64,000 bases of DNA from the NCBI RefSeq assembly GCF_031180975.1, contig NZ_JAPSLI010000001.1, positions 239,521-303,520 on the forward strand, read 5' to 3'. Of this stretch, positions 26,734-38,000 are shown in pieces. The translations under genes and the position numbers were made by a program. Source of the stretch: Microbacterium sp. (GTDB lineage Bacteria > Actinomycetota > Actinomycetes > Actinomycetales > Microbacteriaceae). Under the pieces are notes generated by a model. That model was not told where the DNA came from. It worked only from the letters and a program-made list of their open reading frames with translations, and ran no database searches. Position 1 is the stretch's first letter. The number at the start of each line of letters is the position of its first letter.

Positions 26734-28188
26734 TCAGCGCGGCTGGGACAGCCGGGCCAGCAGTTCCGACAGCAGCGCCTCCGCCACCGGGGCGGGCAGT
26801 GCCTCCACCAACGCCATGAGCGTCGCCATCGGCCGGTCGGCGGTGTCGCGGCCGACCCCGGCCAGGCGCAGCAGCGTCCACGCCGCCCGTGGACCGGGCA
26901 CGCGGCCGCCCTCACGGTAGCCGAGCGCGGCCAGCATCCCGACCAGTGCCCCGGCATCGGCGGGCGGGCGACCGCGCACCTGATCGGATGCCGCCGCGAG
27001 CGCCCCGAGGAACTCCGGCAGCGACCGCTCCAGCACGGGCGTCAGGGTGAGGTGCGCGGTGCGCGGCAGCCGGATGCCGTTCGGCTGCCGTAGTCCGGGC
27101 TGGTGCTGCACGCGCCAGCCGAGCCGGGTGAGCGCGTCGGCGAGGTGGTGCGGGTCGACGCGCCCGGCGGCGGGGACCGTCGCGTCGGCGGCGAGCGCCA
27201 GCGCCGGGCCGACCGGGTCGCCGAGCATGACCAGACCCGGGATGGCATCGACGGCCGAGCGGATGCCGGATGCCGTCCGCACGATCGCCGCGGTGAGTTC
27301 CGCGTACCCGGCACGGCCGAGGTGCTGGGTGATCGCCCACGCGGCGGCGAGCGGCGAAGCCGACCGGGAGCCCAGCAGCGTCGGGTTCACGACCGGGTAC
27401 CCTGGCCATCGGGTGGTGGCGAAGAACTGGGCGCGCTGGCGGTGCCGGCCGCGGTGCAGCAGCACCGAGATGCCCTTCGGTGCGTAGCCGAACTTGTGCA
27501 GATCGGCGGACACGCTCGTCACGCCCGCCACGCGGAAGTCCCACGCCGGAAGCTCCGGCCACCACGGCAGCGCGAACCCGCCGAAGCAGGCGTCGACGTG
27601 ACAGGCGATGCCCCGCGCCCGCGCCGCTCCGGCCACCGCGCGCACCGGGTCGAGCGCACCGGTCGGATAGGCCGGCGCCGACACGACGACGAGCGCCACG
27701 TCCGGTCCCAACCGCGCCACGACGTCTTCGAGGCGCACCGCGCCGTCGGGCCCGCACGGCACCGGGTCCCAATCCAGGTCGAACAGCCGCGCCGCCTTCT
27801 GGAACGCCGCATGCGCGGTGACCGGCGCCACCAGCCGTGGCCGCCCGTCCCCGCCCGCGGCGCGCCACAGGTCGCGTGCGGTCTTCACCGCCAGCAGGCA
27901 GCTCTCCGTCCCGCCGCTGGTGACCGAGCCCACCACGCATCGGCCGGCGTGCAGCATCCGCTTGGTGAAGCCGACCAGGTCGCGCTCCATCGCCGCGACG
28001 GAGGGGAACACGGTGGGGTCGAGCGCGTTCACGGGCCGCGCCAGCGACGCAGCTGCGTCGGCGAGCGCGTCGAGGTCGTCGCGGCCCGGGTCGTACACGT
28101 ACGACAGCACCCTGCCGCCGTGGGTGGGGGCGTCGGCGGCGCGCAGTCGCCGCAGCCGGTCGAGGACGCCGCCGGCCTCCGCGTTCAT
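26734..28188 (-). CDS. Pyridoxal-phosphate-dependent decarboxylase (group II-like)
   Basis: A 484-residue fold-type I PLP enzyme related to group II amino acid decarboxylases and sphingosine-1-phosphate lyase. VGSVTSGGTESCLLAVKTARD is the cofactor phosphate loop, CHVDACFGGFALPWW gives the Asp contacting the pyridine nitrogen, and SVSADLHKFGYAPKG holds the Schiff-base lysine (Lys232). The C-terminal ~130 residues are less conserved. The substrate is unknown; lyase activity on a phosphorylated long-chain base or decarboxylation of an amino acid are both possible. The ATG overlaps the stop of the upstream symporter gene as ATGA, which ties it to a transported substrate. Confidence 0.82.
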   Translation of the reverse strand: MNAEAGGVLDRLRRLRAADAPTHGGRVLSYVYDPGRDDLDALADAAASLARPVNALDPTVFPSVAAMERDLVGFTKRMLHAGRCVVGSVTSGGTESCLLAVKTARDLWRAAGGDGRPRLVAPVTAHAAFQKAARLFDLDWDPVPCGPDGAVRLEDVVARLGPDVALVVVSAPAYPTGALDPVRAVAGAARARGIACHVDACFGGFALPWWPELPAWDFRVAGVTSVSADLHKFGYAPKGISVLLHRGRHRQRAQFFATTRWPGYPVVNPTLLGSRSASPLAAAWAITQHLGRAGYAELTAAIVRTASGIRSAVDAIPGLVMLGDPVGPALALAADATVPAAGRVDPHHLADALTRLGWRVQHQPGLRQPNGIRLPRTAHLTLTPVLERSLPEFLGALAAASDQVRGRPPADAGALVGMLAALGYREGGRVPGPRAAWTLLRLAGVGRDTADRPMATLMALVEALPAPVAEALLSELLARLSQPR

Positions 28189-29555
28189 ACCGGGATGCGC
28201 AACGTCGACGTGCCGATGATGTCCTGCTCGCGCAGCCGGTAACGGGCGAGCGAGACCAGGCTCAGCGCCAGCAGAACGGCGGGGACGAGGCTGAACGACA
28301 CCGCGATCCCGGTCAGGGCGGCGGCCGGCTGCACCGCCTCGACGTCGGCGGTGGTCTCGATGTAGCCGGTCAGCGCGAGCACGATCGACAGCACCGTCGC
28401 GCCGAGGGCCATGCCGGCGGTCTCGCCCGCCGTCCACACGCCGCTGAACACCCCGGAACGGTTCTGGCCGCCGGTGGTGCTGTGGTCGTGTGCGATGACG
28501 TCGGGCAGCATCGCCATGGGGAGGGTCTGCATGCCGGCGTAGGCGGCGCCGGCGAGTCCGACCGGCGCGAGGATCCACCAGCCGGGCGCCCACACCATGA
28601 TCGCGAGCACCATCGTGGCGAGCAGGAACAGCGCGGTGGCGAGACGGAAGCCGCGCTCCTTGCCGACGCGGTCGGCGATCAGCTTCCACACCGGGGCCAT
28701 CAGCAGGGCCGGAGCGATCAGCGCGAGGAACAGGGCCGTCACCGCGGTCTCGTCGTTCAGGATCCAGCGGGCCACGAACTGGGCGGCCGCGAGCATCAGC
28801 CCGGTCGCGAGTCCCTGGAGCATGAAGGTGACGAGCAGCGCCCGGAACGGACGGCTCTCCCGCAGCACGAGGATGCCGTTGCGGTAGTGCGTGGCGATCG
28901 ACGCACCGGCGCGTACCGGCAGCAGCGGGCGCTGCGGGGCGACCGTGCAGGCGACCAGCAGCCCGATCGCGAGCACCGCCGCGGCCCCGATCGCCATCAC
29001 GAGGTAGCCGAGCAGCGGGTCGTCGGGGAACAGGGCGCGCAGTTCGGGCCCGCCGGCGCCGAACAGCAGGATGGCGACGGTCAGCAGCACCACCCGCCAG
29101 CTGAGGATGCGGGTCCGCTCCCGGTAGTCGTCGGTCAGCTCGGCGGGCAGGGCGATGTACGGCACCTGGAACATGCTGAAGAACGTGGCGGCGAGCATGA
29201 ACGCCACGAGCACCCAGACGCCCGACGCCACCGGGCCGAGGCCGCCGGGAACCGCGAAGGTGAGCACGAACGCGACCGGCAGCCCGAGCGCGCCGATCAG
29301 CATGAGCCGCCGTCGGCTGCCGGTGCGGGCGAGCACGCGGTCGCTGACCCCGCCGATGACCGGGTCGATGAGCACGTCCCACACCTTCGCGGCGGTGACG
29401 ATCGCGCCGGCGGCGAGCGCGGCGACACCGAGGGAGTCGGTGAGGTAGTACACCAGCACGAGTCCCGGGAGCGTGGCGAACCCGCCCGTGCCGAGTGACC
29501 CGATCGCGTACCGTGCGACCTGGCCCCGCGGCATCCGATTCACCCCTGAACCCAT
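28185..29555 (-). CDS. GPH-family (MelB-like) MFS cation symporter
   Basis: A 456-residue transporter with 12 predicted helices of the glycoside-pentoside-hexuronide:cation symporter family. YAIGSLGTGGFATLPGLVLVYYLTDSLG is helix 1. KVWDVLIDPVIGGVSDR carries the family signature, including the Asp that in MelB helps couple the cation. FSMFQVPYIALPAELTDDYRERTRI is the second family motif. The likely substrate class is a sugar or similar polar organic compound, but the coupled PLP enzyme leaves this open. The ATG is 6 nt after TAGAGT (minus strand, 29567-29562), so it probably heads a leaderless two-gene operon. Confidence 0.88.
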   Translation of the reverse strand: MGSGVNRMPRGQVARYAIGSLGTGGFATLPGLVLVYYLTDSLGVAALAAGAIVTAAKVWDVLIDPVIGGVSDRVLARTGSRRRLMLIGALGLPVAFVLTFAVPGGLGPVASGVWVLVAFMLAATFFSMFQVPYIALPAELTDDYRERTRILSWRVVLLTVAILLFGAGGPELRALFPDDPLLGYLVMAIGAAAVLAIGLLVACTVAPQRPLLPVRAGASIATHYRNGILVLRESRPFRALLVTFMLQGLATGLMLAAAQFVARWILNDETAVTALFLALIAPALLMAPVWKLIADRVGKERGFRLATALFLLATMVLAIMVWAPGWWILAPVGLAGAAYAGMQTLPMAMLPDVIAHDHSTTGGQNRSGVFSGVWTAGETAGMALGATVLSIVLALTGYIETTADVEAVQPAAALTGIAVSFSLVPAVLLALSLVSLARYRLREQDIIGTSTLRIPV

Positions 29556-29586
29556 GCCGTCACTCTAGTGCGATGCCGCTCTGAGC

Positions 29587-29657
29587 CGTTTGGGGCGGAT
29601 CTTCGCGTTTGGGGCGGGTCTCCCCCGCCCCAAACGCGAGAATCCGCCCCAAACCCG
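29587..29657. repeat. Nested palindromic repeat (GTTTGGGGCGG family), copy 1
   Basis: A 56-bp segment (29602-29657) is identical to 30668-30723. Its core is CGCGTTTGGGGCGGG and its complement, around a TCTCC centre, and it is flanked by further GGGGCGGAT / ATCCGCCCC arms, so it folds into a nested stem. It lies between the symporter promoter and the OsmC gene end. Confidence 0.85.
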
Positions 29658-29678
29658 AATGGGGGCCGGTGAGGGAGG

Positions 29679-30230
29679 TCAGGCCAGGCGGCCCGAGGTG
29701 GGGACGGGGTTGGCGAACAGGTCGAGCACCGGGCAGTGCTCCTCCACGACGGCGCGCAGCCGGTCGTACTCCTCGACGGTGTTCGGTCCGGTGATCTCGA
29801 CGGCCACGCGCACGTCGTGGAAGCCCGCACGGCCGGACTCGTCGATGCCGAACAGCTTGCGCACGTCGAGGTCGCCCTGGGCGGTCACCTCGATGTCGTC
29901 GATGGTCAGGCCGAGCGCCTGCGCATACAGCCGGAAGACGACCACCTGACACGAGATCAGCGCACCGAGCGCATACTCGACGGGGCTCGCGGCCGCGTCA
30001 TCCCCGGCGAGGCCGGCCGGCTCGTCGACGAGGAAGCGGTGCCGTCCCGCGCGGATCTCGGTGCCCACGGCGCCGACGCCGCGACCGGTCACGGTGTACG
30101 TGAGCTGCGCGTTGCCGGCATTCTTCGCGATGCGCTCGTTCCACGCCGCGCCGGCCGCAGCGAGGCGCTCGGCGCGCTCCTCGGCGGTCACGTCGGGAAG
30201 GGCTGCGGTCTGGTCCTGGAGAAGAGTCAT
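29679..30230 (-). CDS. OsmC-family peroxiredoxin-like protein
   Basis: A 183-residue OsmC-fold protein, expected to reduce organic hydroperoxides in the cytoplasm. The two redox cysteines are visible: GALISCQVVVFRLYAQALGL and VVEEHCPVLDLFANP. The DVRKLFGIDESGRAGFHDVRV segment between them is typical of the YhfA/OsmC-like subgroup. ATG 30230 is preferred over a 12-codon longer frame because TACGGT (minus strand, 30242-30237) is 6 nt upstream. It stands alone between two copies of the GTTTGGGGCGG repeat family. Confidence 0.88.
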   Translation of the reverse strand: MTLLQDQTAALPDVTAEERAERLAAAGAAWNERIAKNAGNAQLTYTVTGRGVGAVGTEIRAGRHRFLVDEPAGLAGDDAAASPVEYALGALISCQVVVFRLYAQALGLTIDDIEVTAQGDLDVRKLFGIDESGRAGFHDVRVAVEITGPNTVEEYDRLRAVVEEHCPVLDLFANPVPTSGRLA

Positions 30231-30315
30231 GTCGCGACCGTAGCGAGACGAGCGGATGCCGTGCACGCGGCGTCGTCATGACGAGAAACGTCCCGTCACA
30301 CGGTGAAACCGAATG

Positions 30316-30591
30316 TCACGCGGCGTAACGGCCCGAGGCCTCTGCGCGGGCCCTGGCCTTCGCCGCCTCCTCCTCGCGGTTCTTCGGAGGACGCGTGGCG
30401 ACCAGATCGTTCAGCAGGTGCTGCGTGGCGTGCGCGATCTCTGCGACGGCGCGATCGAAGGCCTCCTGGTTGGCCTTCGACGGCTTGGTCGTCCCGGCGA
30501 TCTTGCGCACGTACTGCAGTGCGGCGGCGTGCACCTCTTCGGAGGTCGCGGCCGGCTCGAAGTTGTGGAGGGTGTGGATGCTGCGGCACAT
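30316..30591 (-). CDS. DUF2277-family protein
   Basis: A 91-residue protein matching the small DUF2277 family: MCRSIHTLHNFEPAATSEEV, then AALQYVRKIAGTTKPSKANQEAFDRAV, then a basic tail. The N-terminal MCR and HNFEP are family hallmarks. The function is unknown, although it occurs widely in actinobacteria and proteobacteria. ATG 30591 is chosen because TAGCGT (minus strand, 30604-30599) is 7 nt upstream and the family starts exactly here. Confidence 0.85.
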   Translation of the reverse strand: MCRSIHTLHNFEPAATSEEVHAAALQYVRKIAGTTKPSKANQEAFDRAVAEIAHATQHLLNDLVATRPPKNREEEAAKARARAEASGRYAA

Positions 30592-30657
30592 ACCCCGCAC
30601 GCTACCCCCGGCTCCCGTCCTCCAAAACCCCTCCCTCACTCCCGACACGGGCCGTCC

Positions 30658-30723
30658 GGGGCGGGTTTTCGCGTTTGGGGCGGGTCTCCCCCGCCCCAAA
30701 CGCGAGAATCCGCCCCAAACCCG
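30658..30723. repeat. Nested palindromic repeat (GTTTGGGGCGG family), copy 2
   Basis: Contains the same 56-bp sequence as 29602-29657, here at 30668-30723, ending 23 nt before the stop of guaB. It could serve as a guaB terminator hairpin, or be a mobile palindromic element that inserted twice about 1.07 kb apart. Confidence 0.85.
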
Positions 30724-30745
30724 GGGAAAGAGGAGAACGCGGGGG

Positions 30746-33821
<3,076 letters not shown>

Positions 33822-33826
33822 TCGCC

Positions 33827-34804
33827 ATGGACTTCGGAACCATCTTCTCCAACACCGCCGTCTACCTGTTCAGCCCGGTCACCCTGGCGTACGCCCTCGC
33901 CGCGACCGGCCTGGCCGTGCACTTCGGGTACGCCGGCCTGCTGAACTTCGGCATGGCGGCGTTCATGGCGCTCGGCGGCTACGGCTACGCGATCTCGGTA
34001 CTCACGTTCGGCGCGCCCTGGTGGGTCGGCATGCTCATCGGGCTCGCCGCCGGCGCCCTGTTCGCAGTGCTGCTCGGCATCCCGACCCTTCGATTGCGCG
34101 CGGACTACCTCGCGATCGCGACCATCGCGGCCGGCGAGATCGTGCGGCTGCTGTTCACCACGCAGCTGTTCGACGAGTGGACGAACTCCGCCGACGGCCT
34201 CGCCCAGTACAACGGCGGCTTCCGCGACGCCAATCCGTTCCCGCAGGGCACCTACGGCTTCGGGCCGTGGACGTACAACGCCAACGACCTGTGGAACCGG
34301 GTGTTCGGGCTCATCGTGCTCGTCGTCGCGGTCCTGCTGGTGTGGGCGCTGATGCGCAGCCCGTGGGGGCGAGTGCTCAAGGGCATCCGCGAGGACGAGG
34401 ACGCGGTGCGGTCGCTCGGCAAGAACGTGTTCGCGTACAAGATGCAGGCGCTGATCGTGGGCGGCGTCATCGGCGCCGCCGGCGGCATCGTCTTCGTACT
34501 GCCCAGTGCCGTGGTGCCGAGCAGCTACACCACGTCGCTGACGTTCTTCCTGTGGACGATCCTGCTGCTCGGCGGCGCCGCGACCGTCCTCGGACCCACG
34601 CTGGGCGCCGTGCTGTTCTGGCTGGTGTTCGCGTTCATGGCCAACCTGCTGCCCCAGATGGCCAAGGCCGGATACCTGCCGATGTCCGACAGCCAGGCGG
34701 CCACCCTGGTCAACATCTTCATCGGCATCGCGCTGATGCTTCTCGTGATCTTCCGCCCGCAGGGCATCCTCGGCGACAAGAGGGAGATGACCTTTGTCAA
34801 GTGA
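33827..34804 (+). CDS. livM: Branched-chain amino acid ABC transporter permease LivM
   Basis: A 325-residue permease. LAYALAATGLAVHFGYAGLLNFGMAAFMALGGYGYA is the LivM signature, and the cytoplasmic coupling loop is near MRSPWGRVLKGIREDEDAVRSLGKNVFAYKMQALIVGG. The ending IFRPQGILG is characteristic. It forms a heterodimer with LivH. The ATG at 33827 lies 5 nt after the livH stop. Its end overlaps the start of livG. Confidence 0.93.
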   Translation: MDFGTIFSNTAVYLFSPVTLAYALAATGLAVHFGYAGLLNFGMAAFMALGGYGYAISVLTFGAPWWVGMLIGLAAGALFAVLLGIPTLRLRADYLAIATIAAGEIVRLLFTTQLFDEWTNSADGLAQYNGGFRDANPFPQGTYGFGPWTYNANDLWNRVFGLIVLVVAVLLVWALMRSPWGRVLKGIREDEDAVRSLGKNVFAYKMQALIVGGVIGAAGGIVFVLPSAVVPSSYTTSLTFFLWTILLLGGAATVLGPTLGAVLFWLVFAFMANLLPQMAKAGYLPMSDSQAATLVNIFIGIALMLLVIFRPQGILGDKREMTFVK

Positions 34805-35771
34805 GAACACCCCGACCGGCAGCATCCGCCGGCCGAAGACGACCGGGCTGGCGAAGGGACCCGCCGCCCCTGGCGTGGCCAAAGTCGACCCGATCCTCGT
34901 GATCGACGGTGTCGAGCGCCGCTTCGGCGGTCTCACCGCGGTCGACGTCGACCACCTCGAGATCCCGCGCGGCGCGATCACCGCACTGATCGGCCCGAAC
35001 GGCGCCGGCAAGACCACGCTGTTCAACCTGCTGTGCGGGTTCGACCGCCCCAACAGCGGAACGTGGAGCTTCGACGGCACCGAGCTGGCCGGCATCCCCT
35101 CGTTCAAGGTGGCCCGGATGGGTCAGGTGCGCACCTTCCAGCTGACCAAGTCGCTGTCGCTGCTCACCGTGCTGGAGAACATGAAGCTCGGCGCGAAGGA
35201 CCAGCTCGGCGAGAAGTTCTGGCCCAGCCTGTTCCCGTTCCTGTGGCGCAAGCGGGAGGCCGCGATCGAGGAGCGCGCCCGCGAGCTGCTCACGCGGTTC
35301 AAGCTCGACGCCAAGGAGAAGGACTTCGCGGCGTCGCTGTCCGGCGGCCAGCGCAAGCTGCTCGAGATGGCGCGCGCGCTGATGAGCGAGCCCACCCTGG
35401 TGATGCTCGACGAGCCGATGGCCGGCGTGAACCCGGCGCTGACGCAGTCGCTGCTGGATCACATCCTGGACCTCAAGGACCTGGGCATGACGGTGCTGTT
35501 CGTCGAACACGATATGCACATGGTGCGTCACATCGCGGACTGGGTCGTGGTGATGGCCGAGGGCCGCGTCGTCGCCGAGGGTCCCGCCGAGGAGGTCATG
35601 GACGATCCGGCCGTGGTCGACGCGTACCTCGGCGCGCACCAGGACGTCGACCTGGGTGCGGTCACCGGGCGACTGCCGGTGATCGAGGACGCTGACGCGC
35701 GTCGACTGCGCGAGAAGATCGAGACCGAGGCCGAGGCCGAGCTCGAGAGTCCGAAGGAGGACGAATCATGA
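34794..35771 (+). CDS. livG: Branched-chain amino acid ABC transporter ATP-binding protein LivG
   Basis: A 325-residue ABC ATPase: Walker A GPNGAGKTT, Q-loop FQLTKSLSLLTVLENM, signature LSGGQRKLLEMARAL, Walker B LVMLDEPMAGVNP, and the switch His in LFVEHDMH. It is longer than typical LivG (about 255). There are about 38 N-terminal polar residues and a ~55-residue acidic C-terminal tail (EKIETEAEAELESPKEDES). The start is TTG 34794, overlapping the livM end, with GGGAG 7 nt upstream; the first 35 residues are therefore less certain. It partners LivF. Confidence 0.9.
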   Translation: MSSENTPTGSIRRPKTTGLAKGPAAPGVAKVDPILVIDGVERRFGGLTAVDVDHLEIPRGAITALIGPNGAGKTTLFNLLCGFDRPNSGTWSFDGTELAGIPSFKVARMGQVRTFQLTKSLSLLTVLENMKLGAKDQLGEKFWPSLFPFLWRKREAAIEERARELLTRFKLDAKEKDFAASLSGGQRKLLEMARALMSEPTLVMLDEPMAGVNPALTQSLLDHILDLKDLGMTVLFVEHDMHMVRHIADWVVVMAEGRVVAEGPAEEVMDDPAVVDAYLGAHQDVDLGAVTGRLPVIEDADARRLREKIETEAEAELESPKEDES

Positions 35772-36529
35772 CGGATGCCGCTTCGCCGGCCAGGTCCGAC
35801 CACGAGGTCGTGGTCGAGCTGACCGACGTGCACGCCGGTTACCTGCCCGGAGTCAACATCCTCAACGGTGCGAACCTCGTCGCCCGCAAGGGCGAGCTGA
35901 TCGGCATCATCGGCCCGAACGGGGCCGGCAAGTCGACGCTGCTGAAGGCGATCTTCGGCCTGGTCAATGTCCGCAGCGGCGAGATCACCGTGAACGGCCA
36001 CAGCATCGTTGGGCTGAAGGCCGACAAGCTGGTCCGCCGTGGCGTCGCGTTCGTGCCGCAGACCAACAACGTGTTCCCGTCGTTGACGATCGCCGAGAAC
36101 CTGCAGATGGGCCTGTACCAGAACCCGAAGATCTATGACGAGCGGCTGGAGTTCGTCACCGGCATCTTCGCCGAACTCGGCAAACGTCTCAACCAGCGCG
36201 CGGGCTCACTGTCGGGCGGCGAGCGCCAGATGGTGGCGATGTCGCGCGCGCTGATGATGGACCCGTCGGTGCTGCTGCTCGACGAGCCGTCCGCGGGCCT
36301 CTCGCCCGTCCGTCAGGACGACGCGTTCATCCGCGTCTCCGACATCAACAAGGCGGGCGTGACGACCATCATGGTGGAGCAGAACGCCCGCCGCTGCCTG
36401 CAGATCTGCGACCGCGGGTACGTGCTCGACCAGGGCAGGGACGCATACGAGGGCAGCGGGCGCGATCTGCTGAACGATCCGAAGGTGATCGGGCTCTACC
36501 TCGGCACGCTCGGCACCGACGCCGCCTGA
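35768..36529 (+). CDS. livF: Branched-chain amino acid ABC transporter ATP-binding protein LivF
   Basis: A 253-residue ABC ATPase: Walker [19 protein letters not shown]-loop VPQTNNVFPSLTIAENLQMGL, signature LSGGERQMVAMSRALM, Walker B VLLLDEPSAGLSP, and a Gln in MVEQNARRC where other ABC proteins have the switch His. That last feature is normal for LivF. The C-terminal DLLNDPKVIGLYLG is the LivF ending. The ATG overlaps the livG stop as ATGA. The operon ends in a perfect hairpin shared with the convergent livK. Confidence 0.93.
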   Translation: MTDAASPARSDHEVVVELTDVHAGYLPGVNILNGANLVARKGELIGIIGPNGAGKSTLLKAIFGLVNVRSGEITVNGHSIVGLKADKLVRRGVAFVPQTNNVFPSLTIAENLQMGLYQNPKIYDERLEFVTGIFAELGKRLNQRAGSLSGGERQMVAMSRALMMDPSVLLLDEPSAGLSPVRQDDAFIRVSDINKAGVTTIMVEQNARRCLQICDRGYVLDQGRDAYEGSGRDLLNDPKVIGLYLGTLGTDAA

Positions 36530-36547
36530 TCGCTCCGCGCATACGAC

Positions 36548-36580
36548 GAGGGCCTCCGGATGCAGCATCCGGAGGCCCTC
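36548..36580. terminator. Bidirectional hairpin between livF and livK
   Basis: Perfect 15-bp arms (GAGGGCCTCCGGATG and its complement) with a CAG loop, lying in the 64-nt gap between the convergent livF and livK stops. No T-run is present on either side. Position and symmetry make it the terminator for both. Confidence 0.75.
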
Positions 36581-36593
36581 GCTGTGAGTCGGA

Positions 36594-37862
36594 TCAGTTG
36601 ATCCGCTCGTAGGTGTTGTCGGCGCCGTACTGGAAGACGCCGATGGCGGCACCCTTCGGGTCGCCGTTCTCGTCGAACGTGATGTCGCCGGAGTAGCCGT
36701 CGTAGTCGGCGACGTCCCCGTTGTTGATGATCTCCGCGCACTCCTTGAAGCTGGTGCACTTCTCACCGTCGCCGGAGCCGCCCGAGACCTCCTGCATCTT
36801 CTCGGCGATGTCGACACCCTCGGTGGAGCCTGCCGCGAGCGACGCGAGCGCCATCAGCACGACCGCGTCGTATGCCTCGGCCGCGTAGGTGAAGTCCTCG
36901 ACCTCGCTGTTGCCCTCGCCGGTCCAGTACGCCTGGAGACGGTCGGTGAAGTCGTCCTCGAGTGCGGGACCGGGCTTGGTGCCCTTCGCGCCCTCGAGCT
37001 TGACCGCCGGCAGTTCCGTGTCGTACGTGTTCGACAGGTTGCCGTCGACCAGGTAGAACTTGCTCGGGTCGAAGCCGGCGTTCACCAACAGCGGCGCGAT
37101 CGTCTTGAACTCGTCGTAGGAGACCACCGCGATCGCGTCGGGGTTGGCCGCCATGACCTCGGAGACCTGCGCGTCGAACTGCGCGTCACCGATGTTGAAG
37201 GACGCGTCGGCGACGACCTCACCGCCGGTGCCCTCGAACGTCGTCTTGATGGCATCGAACAGGCCGGTGCCGTAGGCGTTGTTCTGGTAGATGATGCCGA
37301 GCGACTTGTGGCCGTCCTCGGCGATCACGCTTCCCAGGACCTCGCCCTGCAGCAGGTCGCTCGGTGCGGTGCGGAAGTACAGGCCGTTGTCATCCCACTC
37401 GGTGAAGTCCGGCGAGGTGTTCGACGGCGAGATGGTGATGATGCCGGCGCCGATGTTGCCATCCAGGATCAGCTTGGACACGGCAGAGGACGCGGCGCCG
37501 ACGATGCCGGCCACACCCTCGCTCTGCAGCTTCGTGATCGAGGTCTCGTACGCCTTGGTGTCAGTGTCGCCCTCGTCCTCGCTGGTCATCTCGATCGTGA
37601 CGCCCGCCTCGGCCTCGTTGATCTCCTGCACGGCCAGGCCGACGCCCGACTCCATGGGCGGACCGAGGAAGGCCAGCGAACCGGTCTGCGGAAGCAGCGA
37701 TCCGAGCTTCAGCGTCAGGTCGGCCGCTGGCTTGTTGTCGCCGTCTCCGCTCGGCTCTTCGGACGGCGTGCTGCTGCAGCCGGCGATGACGAGTGCGGAG
37801 ACGCCGATCATCGCCGCCGCGGAGAAGATCCTCGCGGGTCGCGAGCCCCTCAATGCGTTCAT
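36594..37862 (-). CDS. livK: ABC transporter substrate-binding lipoprotein, Leu/Ile/Val type
   Basis: A 422-residue periplasmic-binding-fold lipoprotein. The signal peptide ends at the lipobox LVIAGC (Cys at about 27), followed by a Ser/Asp-rich tether. LKLGSLLPQTGSLAFLGPPMESGVGLAVQEINEA is the start of the type I binding fold, and GIVGAASSAVSKLILDGNIGAGIITISPSNTSPDF the ligand-loop region. The ligand is a branched-chain amino acid or another amide/short acid; the family is broad. ATG 37862 has GGGAG 6 nt upstream; the longer frame is discarded because it lacks a signal peptide. It is transcribed toward livF, separately from the rest of the transporter. Confidence 0.9.
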   Translation of the reverse strand: MNALRGSRPARIFSAAAMIGVSALVIAGCSSTPSEEPSGDGDNKPAADLTLKLGSLLPQTGSLAFLGPPMESGVGLAVQEINEAEAGVTIEMTSEDEGDTDTKAYETSITKLQSEGVAGIVGAASSAVSKLILDGNIGAGIITISPSNTSPDFTEWDDNGLYFRTAPSDLLQGEVLGSVIAEDGHKSLGIIYQNNAYGTGLFDAIKTTFEGTGGEVVADASFNIGDAQFDAQVSEVMAANPDAIAVVSYDEFKTIAPLLVNAGFDPSKFYLVDGNLSNTYDTELPAVKLEGAKGTKPGPALEDDFTDRLQAYWTGEGNSEVEDFTYAAEAYDAVVLMALASLAAGSTEGVDIAEKMQEVSGGSGDGEKCTSFKECAEIINNGDVADYDGYSGDITFDENGDPKGAAIGVFQYGADNTYERIN

Positions 37863-38000
37863 GTTGCTCCCTTGCCTGAATGAACGTGGGTCCCGGTGTC
37901 GGGTGGTTCTTACCCTATGCGCTGGACTGCATACAGGCTCGCCCATTCTGTCTCGGTCGCCTAACGATCGAGCCGCGCGGCGTCGGCATCGGGTGGCGGC

